Part shown: one piece after another, positions 8,932 to 15,867 of the stretch
Layout of the letters: each line of letters starts with the position of its first letter
How positions within the stretch are numbered: position 1 is the first letter of the stretch
Assembly: GCA_023382655.1 (NCBI GenBank)
Contig: JAHDWK010000038.1
Coordinates: 1 to 56,467 of the forward strand
Length of the DNA: 56,467 nucleotides
DNA from: Anaerolineae bacterium
GTDB lineage: Bacteria; Chloroflexota; Anaerolineae; Promineifilales; Promineifilaceae
Direction: 5' to 3'
Program-made: the position numbers and the translations under genes
Notes under the pieces: model-generated
Database searches by the model: none
The model's input: only the letters and a program-made list of their open reading frames with translations
What the model was told of the DNA's origin: nothing

Positions 8932-10146
8932 CTAAGTCCAAGGTGCAAATGGACGCATGTTTCGGCACACTTCAACCAATTCTGAGTATTGACCATGTCT
9001 TTGAAAATAACGTATCAGCTCTCGTACTTTATCATTCTTCCCCAAACCCGGAAGGCTTTCGAAATCTATGTTCAAGTCGAAACAAAGGTCTTGTAACTCG
9101 CTTTCGCTAAAGCACGTGATCAAAATTTGCCTTAATTGAGCGGGCATTATTGTTGTTGAACCAAAATTGTCTTCCTTTGCGTAGAAATCGGTTTCTACAA
9201 ATTCATCAAATGATTTTTGTCCATCATTTGAACGATAACTAAAAGAAAGTGGCCCTAGTGCATTTCCTACCGCAATGGATTCGCTAATTTTCCGCCACAG
9301 ATCATATTCTTCATCTGAATCCTGTGGTATCTCGAAATTTAGCTGCCTTAACAAATCAAATCGAAAGAGGTCAAAGGCACCCCGAATGAGTGTTCCATAT
9401 ACCCTGGCGGTTGGAAGAGAAGCAGTATAAAAAAAAAGGGCAAGCATAAAAAACAACGATCCAAAGAGTAACCAAGACATCTGAACGTAAACCGCCGAAA
9501 TAAAGAAAAGGATCATCGCAGAAAGTAAGGACAAAAACACACAATAAACCATAAAGGAAAGTCTGTTATTCCCTTGTTCGATTCTTCGTAGATAGGCGTC
9601 AGGAATAACATGAACCAAGCGTGGCCAAACAGTTACTGCGTCTATGCCATACCGTCGAACTGAATATTCTTCAGCTGCTCTTAATATGTTGCCAAACATT
9701 GTCGGTACTGCATCGTCAATATCCGAAGGGAAATTAAGTTCGTAGTACGCAACCATCTCATAGAGCCGGTTTTGAAGGGCATTGACCTTATCCAGTTCAG
9801 GTTCTCTACGAGTGTGGTAAATTTCGCTAAGTTCAGCCTCCAGTTCCATCCTTTTCTGGTTTATTTTAACAGCTCTAAGCTGTTGGTACTTTTGAAAGAA
9901 CGGAAATCGCTCAAGAATTATGTAGCCTTCCAGGATTTTCATAAAAAATATATTCAATCCAGACAGAACAAAAGCTGTGGTTAATGATAGCACCAAGAAT
10001 AAAATTGGTAATGTCGTTGCATCCAGCACAAAATACCGGAGAGTGGATGGTAGTCCGGGACTGACAACAAAAAGTAAAAAACCTACAAAGGCTATCGACG
10101 GCAATAACGCAGATAGAATTTGACTTTGAGTGATTTTTTCAGCCAT
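8932..10146 (-). CDS. Membrane protein with C-terminal effector-associated (death-like) domain
   Basis: A 404-residue protein. Four membrane segments are visible: about 12-32 and 42-66, then two around 195-245 (LSFMVYCVFLSLLSAMILFFI, WLLFGSLFFMLALFFYTASL). A charged helical stretch lies between the pairs. The last about 70 residues (LRQILITCFSESELQDLCFDLNIDFESLPGLG...ELIRYFQRHGQYSELVEVCRNMRP) match the pattern of the effector-associated domains (EAD7-like) described for bacterial NTP-dependent conflict systems. These are death-fold-like adaptors that pair receptors with effectors. The gene is clearly more AT-rich than its neighbours, which suggests horizontal transfer. It lies 34 bases downstream of a small zinc-ribbon gene. 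The membrane part itself I do not recognise. Confidence 0.75.
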   Translation of the reverse strand: MAEKITQSQILSALLPSIAFVGFLLFVVSPGLPSTLRYFVLDATTLPILFLVLSLTTAFVLSGLNIFFMKILEGYIILERFPFFQKYQQLRAVKINQKRMELEAELSEIYHTRREPELDKVNALQNRLYEMVAYYELNFPSDIDDAVPTMFGNILRAAEEYSVRRYGIDAVTVWPRLVHVIPDAYLRRIEQGNNRLSFMVYCVFLSLLSAMILFFISAVYVQMSWLLFGSLFFMLALFFYTASLPTARVYGTLIRGAFDLFRFDLLRQLNFEIPQDSDEEYDLWRKISESIAVGNALGPLSFSYRSNDGQKSFDEFVETDFYAKEDNFGSTTIMPAQLRQILITCFSESELQDLCFDLNIDFESLPGLGKNDKVRELIRYFQRHGQYSELVEVCRNMRPFAPWT

Positions 10147-10179
10147 CAGATCAATTACAGATACATTGGGTACTGGTGC

Positions 10180-10326
10180 TCATGCTACTTTACTTCCGCA
10201 GAACGGACAAACTTTCATCAATACGCCTCTTTTCTTTGTCAATTTAGGCTTTCGAAAAGAACGTCGACAATTTGAGCAGCCCATTTCTTTATTCGGAACA
10301 CTCTTCGGTTTTTTCGGTTTTCCCAT
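10180..10326 (-). CDS. Small zinc-ribbon protein
   Basis: A 48-residue ORF reading MGKPKKPKSVPNKEMGC... with two CxxC knuckles, CSNC near residues 17-20 and CPFC near 41-44, and many lysines and arginines between them. This spacing is typical of a small zinc ribbon that binds nucleic acid or protein. The ORF ends 34 bases before the effector-associated-domain membrane protein on the same strand and shares its AT-rich composition, so the two probably form one acquired unit. The start ATG has only a weak ribosome-binding site. Confidence 0.6.
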   Translation of the reverse strand: MGKPKKPKSVPNKEMGCSNCRRSFRKPKLTKKRGVLMKVCPFCGSKVA

Positions 10327-10353
10327 TATCACTGACCTGTTTGATCTATAGTT

Positions 10354-10820
10354 CTAAAATCCCAAGCCTTTTCTACGGCCGTGAACCCCATCCACCCATC
10401 GTTTTTCTTCGCTGCCGGGCGCGTAGAGGGCGGAGAGCGCCTGCGCCAGCCGCCAGAAGGCGGCGTCCTGGCCCACGCCGTCCGTGACCAGAAAACTTTT
10501 CAGGGCGTCGCTGCGGCCGGCCGCAAAGAGCAGCATCGCCTGGTGTACCCGGTCTAACGTTGATCCGGCCGGGTAGGATAACGCCTTCTTCGTTCAGCCG
10601 CCATTCACCGGCCTGTTCCGGTGGGTGTTGATTCATCGGCCGGGCCCGGCCACAGAGCGGCACAAATCACGGCGCGGCAGGCGGCCAACGGCCGTCTGGC
10701 CCACCAGATATGCAGCGTGGAAATGTGCCCATGCCGGATGCTCTTCTCCCGCCGGGCATGGGCGGAAATACGCTTGATAGGCAGGTCAACTTCGATGAGG
10801 CGTTTGGGGGTGGGGGTCAA
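10354..10820 (-). pseudogene. DUF1156 methylase-like gene, internally deleted
   Basis: The N-terminus from 10820 reads MTPTPKRLIEVDLPIKRISAHARREKS...HISTLHIWWARRPLAACRAVICAALWP, the hallmark start of DUF1156 proteins (about 900 residues, adenine-methylase-like, found in defence loci). After about 65 residues the frame breaks. A second frame from about 10580 supplies the family's C-terminus: LDRVHQAMLLFAAGRSDALKSFLV...FWRLAQALSALYAPGSEEKRWVDGV. Almost the whole middle of the gene is missing, with at least one further frameshift near 10570, so no active enzyme is expected. The helicase fragment at 13246-13597 is probably its former partner. Confidence 0.8.
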
Positions 10821-10838
10821 CGAGAGTCCTTTGGGTGG

Positions 10839-10902
10839 AGATTAGAGATTGGGAGATTGAGAGATTGGGAGATTGGGAGGTTGAATCTCCAATCTCCCAT
10901 CT
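10839..10902. repeat. Short tandem repeat with inverted arms (GGGAGATT units)
   Basis: Units of GAGATTGGGA/GAGATTGGGAG are followed by their approximate complement (AATCTCCAATCTCCCATCTC), so the stretch can fold into a hairpin. It sits between the DUF1156 remnant and the membrane-protein stop codon. The same class of element occurs at 49666-49717. Confidence 0.75.
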
Positions 10903-11973
10903 CTATGAATCCATCTGCTGCAAAAATTCATCTATCGTCACCGGTTTGCGTTCGTGGCGCAGGGTTTGCACGGCTTCTTTCATGGCCGTGCCCAATAGCT
11001 GGCTGGACTCTTTCAAGTCGGCGGTGGTCAGCCGGTTTTGCAGCGAGAGGGCGGCGTGTTGGTGGCTGATGTGCAGGCTTTGTTGGGCAAAGGCGGCATA
11101 GACAGTATTGGCCACGCCAATTTCGGCCAACGTTTGCTGCAAATCCCGTACCGGCCCACGATATACCAGGGAGACGGTGAACAGTGCCAGGCCTAACACA
11201 ATTTGCACTATCGGCGGCCACCCTACCGGCTCCGACAATCCTTCAATACCTTGCCACAACAGCCGCAAACCAATCAAAGCCGCCACCAGAGACACAAATA
11301 AGCCCACAAGCAAACGGAACCACAATCCAACTTGGGCACTGCGGATGCTGGCGTTCCATTTGCCACGCACATCATCCCGAACAGTTTCCAGTGGGTTTTG
11401 ATAAGATTCTGCCCATGCCTTTTTCAGTTCTGGTGCGATGAGGACGCTGTTGATTTCCCGGCGCAGCAGTTGCAGATCAGAGGCGGCGTCCGGATGCGTA
11501 TTCAGGTAATCATCGAGACGGTTGACGGCCGTTTGCAAATTATGCCCACAGCTTTCAATGATGAGGGCGGCCAGAATGCCGGTCAGTCGAGGCTCCTGGC
11601 TGTAGTGGGGCGCCTGGGCAACCAGGGTGTCGGCCAGAAGGCGACGGTCATCAAGAGTATGGGGTGTGGTGACGGCCGTGACCAATGCCGCTATGTCCAG
11701 ATGTTCACGGAAATGAGTGGCGACCTCAAGCTGCTTGAACAACGTCCCCACTTTTTCTTGCCAGGCATCTTTGGGAGTGGGGTCTGTATCCCTAACAATA
11801 TCTCTGACAGATTCGGCCGCAATGACCCGTAGTTCGGCATGACGGCCGTGGATAACAGCCTGTAATAAATAGGAAACAATCCGGTTCAGGGGAACGGCTT
11901 CGCTGGGCGGTACATCCCTTATTTTTTTGCCAGCGCGATGCACACCGGGGTACTCTTGTCTGCCTGTAAACAA
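10903..11973 (-). CDS. Two-helix membrane protein (continues from 11919-12230 across a frameshift)
   Basis: The frame reads through MFTGRQEYPG..., but its real N-terminus is probably the preceding ORF. The products merge at an A7 run (T7 at 11922-11928 on the plus strand), ...CIALAKK joining IRDVPPSEAVPLNRIVSYLLQ. The body is a helical region followed by two membrane segments (about residues 222-245, WFRLLVGLFVSLVAALIGLRLLW; 257-275, IVQIVLGLALFTVSLVY). A helical tail follows with AEIGVANTVYAAFAQQSLHISHQHAAL. Such a 2-TM plus coiled tail resembles the membrane modules found in bacterial conflict proteins, but I cannot name the family with confidence. It ends the C39-peptidase operon. Confidence 0.6.
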   Translation of the reverse strand: MFTGRQEYPGVHRAGKKIRDVPPSEAVPLNRIVSYLLQAVIHGRHAELRVIAAESVRDIVRDTDPTPKDAWQEKVGTLFKQLEVATHFREHLDIAALVTAVTTPHTLDDRRLLADTLVAQAPHYSQEPRLTGILAALIIESCGHNLQTAVNRLDDYLNTHPDAASDLQLLRREINSVLIAPELKKAWAESYQNPLETVRDDVRGKWNASIRSAQVGLWFRLLVGLFVSLVAALIGLRLLWQGIEGLSEPVGWPPIVQIVLGLALFTVSLVYRGPVRDLQQTLAEIGVANTVYAAFAQQSLHISHQHAALSLQNRLTTADLKESSQLLGTAMKEAVQTLRHERKPVTIDEFLQQMDS

Positions 11974-12230
11974 CGCCCCAGAACCTCCAATTGGATGAGA
12001 TCTACGCGGTCGGCCACAATCATACTGGCGGCGTAAACCCGGATCAGTTCATTGGGTTGGCTTTCGGGTTGAAGTTCGTTGATCAGCGGCTGGTTATCTC
12101 TGGCGGCGGCCTGGGCCCGCAGGTTTTTTAATTTGCGGAAGGTCCGGCGGTGGGGTTCTGGCAGGGGCATATAAGCATCCAGGTCCAAATGCGCCATCAT
12201 TTCCACGAAAGTTGTGAGCTGTTCGGTCAC
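11919..12230 (-). CDS. N-terminal part of the membrane protein (stops after an A7 run)
   Basis: A 103-residue ORF, MTEQLTTFVEMMAHLDLDAYMPLPEPHRRTF..., ending ALAKK at a TAA directly after seven adenines. In the alternative frame the protein continues into the 10903-11973 ORF, which lacks a credible start of its own. The run is either a sequencing or true indel, or a slippery site (A-AAA-AAA) for programmed frameshifting. The segment is helical and soluble in character. It starts 79 bases downstream of the C39-like peptidase gene. Confidence 0.55.
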   Translation of the reverse strand: MTEQLTTFVEMMAHLDLDAYMPLPEPHRRTFRKLKNLRAQAAARDNQPLINELQPESQPNELIRVYAASMIVADRVDLIQLEVLGRCLQADKSTPVCIALAKK

Positions 12231-12308
12231 GGTTATGCTTCTGCCTGCTGGTGGTATAGGATGAAGGAATTGTATCAGGGAACGGCCGAAAGGTGGAAAA
12301 GGACACCC

Positions 12309-12767
12309 TTACTTTTTCCGCAACAATCCATACAAATTTGCCATTTCATCCCAGGCCAGGTCAAAATCGCCTCTGGAAACGCGAACGGCCGTTTGCTCAA
12401 CGGCCGGATCGTGCAGCACCACATCCGTTCCTTCGATACCGATAACGACCACTGCATGAGCAAATGCCGCCTGGCAGTAAGGCAATTGGCCGGTATACAC
12501 CAATACAATTGGTGGTACACCAACAAACAGGGCCGCTTCCAAATCAGCAAATGTGCCTTCGCCGTATAACACGTCTAGCGTGGGGGAAGCCAACAAGCGC
12601 AGCCGAGAACCAGGCGTTCCTGCCCCCGGCAGCATATTCAGTTGTTGGGCAAGCCAGGCTTGTTTCTGTGGCATCCCCCAATACGCTAATACCATTTGGG
12701 CACAGGCCGGTAAGCAGTAACCATCACTCAACTGGCGAAAGTGCGGAACGGGTAAGATGTTGGACAT
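12309..12767 (-). CDS. C39-like (papain-fold) cysteine peptidase
   Basis: A 152-residue protein with the C39 layout: a glutamine (Q12) before the nucleophile, Cys18 in DGYCLPACAQMVLAYWG, a histidine in the FAHAVVVIGI strand near residue 104, and an aspartate in VLHDPA near 119. Peptidases of this fold cut after double-glycine leaders when attached to ABC transporters. Stand-alone forms like this one are of unknown target. There is no signal peptide and no transporter nearby. The start overlaps the end of the preceding 131-residue gene by 44 bases, implying co-translation. Confidence 0.8.
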   Translation of the reverse strand: MSNILPVPHFRQLSDGYCLPACAQMVLAYWGMPQKQAWLAQQLNMLPGAGTPGSRLRLLASPTLDVLYGEGTFADLEAALFVGVPPIVLVYTGQLPYCQAAFAHAVVVIGIEGTDVVLHDPAVEQTAVRVSRGDFDLAWDEMANLYGLLRKK

Positions 12768-13119
12768 TAGCTAAAATTTGGTCTCGCAGTTCTTCATTGG
12801 CCAGCAGTTCACCCGTTTCGGCGTTTACATCAACGCTGCCGACCTCCCCTATCATCCCTGTGGCCGAAGAAGTTAACATAACAGGCATACGCCAGACAGT
12901 CTCTTTGCGGATAATTAACTGCGGGGTCCCGCTTATTAACTGGTTGCCCACTTCACTAGCCAGCCAGGCTGTTGCCCTGCGGCGGGCGGTGGCTGCATCC
13001 AGGTTGACGGTAGCCTCGACATTGATCGCCACGTCTAACGCTTGAAATTTTTGCAGCCCGGTACCGAACAGGGTGATTTTTGTATGTTCTGTAGGTGGGG
13101 TGAGGACAATTTCGCTCAT
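12724..13119 (-). CDS. Conserved-looking protein of unknown function
   Basis: A 131-residue protein from the ATG at 13119 (MSEIVLTPPTEH). The frame is open slightly further upstream, but that part is not convincing. The sequence suggests an alpha/beta domain (ITLFGTGLQKFQALDVAINVEATVNLDAATARRRATAWLASEVG) and a strand-rich C-terminal half (WRMPVMLTSSATGMIGEVGSVDVNAETGELL) reminiscent of a PepSY-like layout. It overlaps the C39-like peptidase gene, so it could be that peptidase's substrate, inhibitor or scaffold. I do not recognise the family. Confidence 0.65.
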   Translation of the reverse strand: MSEIVLTPPTEHTKITLFGTGLQKFQALDVAINVEATVNLDAATARRRATAWLASEVGNQLISGTPQLIIRKETVWRMPVMLTSSATGMIGEVGSVDVNAETGELLANEELRDQILANVQHLTRSALSPVE

Positions 13120-13245
13120 GGCAGACATTGTAACATGAAAATTGGGCAAGTTGGCAATTTGCCGGATCGTTTACAGACCTATTACAGCCCCCTACACTTC
13201 CGCGCTTTGTGTAACAGGGTAACAAACGCTTGCATCTCCTTTTGA

Positions 13246-13597
13246 TGAAATAATCGTATACGGCCTCAAGCTGGTGGGGCAGCGGGTCTATACGAGCAAT
13301 GGATAGGGCAAAGTAGGGATCGTATTCATAAGCCAGACCCAGACGCAGGGCTTCTACACCCAGGCGGAAATAATGGGCACGGCCGTCAAACGGTTGTTCG
13401 GCTGGGCTGATTATCAAATTTGTCAATTCGGCCAGGGAAAGGATGGGTTGGTAGGTTTGATTGGTTTCCAGACCCGTACCGCTGAGCTTGATATTGTCAC
13501 CCATGGGCACAGTGGTAATCAGCTTTACCGGTTCGGGAAAGAGGGGAGAGCGAATAATGGCGTCTGGTTTGAGATTGTCAACGATGGACTCCATCAT
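13246..13597 (-). pseudogene. SNF2-type defence helicase, N-terminal fragment
   Basis: From MMESIVDNLKPDAIIRSPLFPEPV onward, about 117 residues follow the N-terminus of large SNF2-family helicases. They include VEALRLGLAYEYDPYFALSIARIDPLPHQLEAVYDYFIK, the stretch that normally runs straight into LPRIRFLLADDPGAGKT. The match ends just before the Walker A motif, and the frame then degenerates and overlaps the 12724-13119 gene. In intact loci this helicase accompanies DUF1156 and DUF499 genes. The DUF1156 fragment lies 2.4 kb downstream on the same strand. It is certainly non-functional as an ATPase. Confidence 0.8.
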
Positions 13598-14127
13598 CTA
13601 CACTTTTACCCGGATCAGAAAACAAAAAAGCCGCTTGCCGAAGGCATTCTGCACACGACTTCTTTGCTTCAAATGGCCGGCAACAGGGCACGACTTTATG
13701 CCTTTTTTATTGTACTGATGTTGCAGAAAGTTGACGAACAAAAAGCTAAAAGATAAAACTTGTTTGCTGTCAGGATGAGTAGTAGTACCTTTTGGCCATT
13801 ACGTTGGTAGAAGGCGATCCCTACAATGACGGCCGTTGGCATGTGAGCTATGCCACACCCGTGAAGAGGTATTGTTTTATAGGGAGCATCATAGCGATCC
13901 ACCGACCACTCTGTTGTGGCTGTCTCTCCATCCACCGCGCTTTAGCGCCGGACACAACCTCCCTTCGTCGCTCAATTTGAATCACCCTGTCAGGAAAGCA
14001 CCCCTTTCCCTTTGTTCAACATTTCTTGACCGCCATCAGGTACGGGCAAACGCTAAAACAGAGTCTTTAGCCGCACTCAATTTAGCTGTAGTTGCCAAAT
14101 GATGTGTTACAAAGAGGAGTTAAACCG
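13598..14127. other. 530-base spacer without a convincing gene
   Basis: The spacer lies between the divergent helicase remnant and the FG-GAP gene. Several short frames exist on both strands, none with a recognisable motif or good start. It contains one ACGGCCGT copy near 13829 and AT-rich patches near 13700-13780. It presumably holds the promoter of the plus-strand secreted-protein gene. Confidence 0.5.
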
Positions 14128-15777
14128 ATGTGGAGTAGAAAACAACGAATTTTTGGTGGGTTAATCATCATAGTGGCTTTCGCCTGGGCGGTGAACCAGG
14201 CAGAGGAGCATACGGCCGTCGCCCAAAGCTACCCTTCTCATCCTGGTTTCCCCCGTTTTGAAGCAGGCAGCACCATTACCTTTGGCTCACCCACCGTCGT
14301 AGACATTAATGGAGATGGTGAGCTAGATATCTTAGTGCCAGACGGCCGTGGCTGCGTGTGGGCCTGGGATCACACCGGCGCCGTCTTGCCGAATTTCCCC
14401 TTGCAAACGGGCGGTAGCTGCCAGGGTACACCGCGCATCAGTGGCCCCCTGGCTGTGGGTGATATGGACGGCGATGGCGCGCTGGAAATTGCCGCCGGCA
14501 CACGCGGCACAGGCGGCAGTCCGGGGCAGCGCGGGAAGATTTTCGTCTGGCACGCGGACGGCTCTTTGGCCGCCGGTTGGCCGCGAGAAATGGCCTGGAA
14601 TACACAATTTGGTAGTGGACTGCCAGAGGTTCTCACGGTAGCTATGGCCAACATCACGGGCAATAGTTTATTGGAATTGGTGGCCGGTACCAGCAACAAT
14701 TCCTCAGCCGGGGGTACACCGCAAGACCCCACCCATAACTTGTATGCCTTCTCCGGGAATGGCGCTTTGCTGCCCGGCTTTCCCACCCAATATCGGCGGG
14801 CCGGTATCTGGGGTTTTGTGGGCATGGCCGATCTCAATGGCGATGGTTACGCCGAACTGCTTACCGGGCGCGATCATGCCTTCGTTCACGCCTACAATGC
14901 GCAGGGCAATCAACTACCAGAGTGGCCCGTGGAATCCTTTGTGAACCCAAACGATCCGCACGGCTTGTTTATTGAATTCACCCGCGACGCACCCTCCATG
15001 GGTGATCTGGACGGTGATGGGGACATTGAAATTGTCATTGCTGGCAAAGTGCGCGACCCTGATCAGAACCGGGCTGTGACCAACAGCGGCCTGCTGGTGC
15101 TGAAAGCGAACGGCCAGCGCGAACCAGGCTGGCAGGTGGCCAAGCTGGGTGGGACGCCTGTTTTTAATGACTTCCACCCCACGCAAGCGCCAGCCCTGGC
15201 TGACGTGGATCAGGATGGCGATTTGGAAATTGTGGTGGGCATGTTGGATGGCACCATGCGGGTGTATCGGGCTGATGGCAGCCTGATGTGGCAGTATAAC
15301 TTTGCGCAGGGACATCGGTTATTTGCCAGCGAGCCGGTGATTGGCGATGTGACGGGCGACGGCCGTGTAGATATTCTTTTTGGCACGTACAGCCCCGATA
15401 ACAGCGCCGATGCCCAGGCCCGCTTACACGGTTTGAGCGCGTTAGGCCAACCGCTGCCCGGTTTTCCCCTCACCCTAAACCATGAAGGCCAGTCGGAAAA
15501 GCAAGGCTTGCGCGCTGCACCGACGCTGGCCGATGTAGATGGCGATTGCCTGGTAGAGATCGTGGCGGGCAGCCAGGCGGCCGTACTGTATGTCTGGGAT
15601 CTACCGGCTGCCTATTTCCCCTCGTTAATGCCCTGGCCCACCGCCCGCCATGATTTCCAGCGCACCGGGTTTGTGGGCACGGCCGTCACGCCTGCTAGCG
15701 TCACGGCTTATAGCGCCCCCCTGGGCCTTGACTACCACACCTATCTGCCCTTAATTGCCAATCAGGCTTGTTGGTAG
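14128..15777 (+). CDS. Secreted FG-GAP/VCBS beta-propeller protein
   Basis: Starting at MWSRKQRIFGG (AGAGGAG upstream) gives 549 residues; the frame is open 12 codons further. A signal peptide covers about residues 1-27. At least seven FG-GAP/VCBS-type repeats follow, each with a calcium-binding loop of the form D-x-[DN]-x-D-G: DINGDGELDI, DMDGDGALEI, DLNGDGYAEL, DLDGDGDIEI, DVDQDGDLEI, DVTGDGRVDI, DVDGDCLVEI. This predicts an integrin-alpha-like seven-bladed propeller outside the cell, probably for adhesion or ligand binding. The C-terminus ends HTYLPLIANQACW, sharing the YLPxI tail of other secreted proteins here. Confidence 0.9.
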   Translation: MWSRKQRIFGGLIIIVAFAWAVNQAEEHTAVAQSYPSHPGFPRFEAGSTITFGSPTVVDINGDGELDILVPDGRGCVWAWDHTGAVLPNFPLQTGGSCQGTPRISGPLAVGDMDGDGALEIAAGTRGTGGSPGQRGKIFVWHADGSLAAGWPREMAWNTQFGSGLPEVLTVAMANITGNSLLELVAGTSNNSSAGGTPQDPTHNLYAFSGNGALLPGFPTQYRRAGIWGFVGMADLNGDGYAELLTGRDHAFVHAYNAQGNQLPEWPVESFVNPNDPHGLFIEFTRDAPSMGDLDGDGDIEIVIAGKVRDPDQNRAVTNSGLLVLKANGQREPGWQVAKLGGTPVFNDFHPTQAPALADVDQDGDLEIVVGMLDGTMRVYRADGSLMWQYNFAQGHRLFASEPVIGDVTGDGRVDILFGTYSPDNSADAQARLHGLSALGQPLPGFPLTLNHEGQSEKQGLRAAPTLADVDGDCLVEIVAGSQAAVLYVWDLPAAYFPSLMPWPTARHDFQRTGFVGTAVTPASVTAYSAPLGLDYHTYLPLIANQACW

Positions 15778-15862
15778 GTTTTTAGTTGACCTTTTAGTTG
15801 ACCCTTTAGTTGACCTTTTAGCTGACCCTCACTTTCAAATTTCAAAGTGAGGGTCAACTGTG
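15778..15862. repeat. Tandem 12-mer repeat and hairpin between convergent genes
   Basis: Four copies of a TTTTAGTTGACC-like 12-mer are followed by GACCCTCACTTT-gap-AAAGTGAGGGTC, an inverted repeat with 12-base arms. It lies exactly between the convergent propeller and cohesin-dockerin genes and probably acts as a two-way terminator, although no long T-run follows the stem. Confidence 0.7.
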
Positions 15863-15867
15863 CTGGC

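Noticed and set aside
13373..13756. Plus-strand gene across the helicase fragment
   Set aside because: It lies antisense to the conserved helicase N-terminus and has no motif or good ribosome-binding site.
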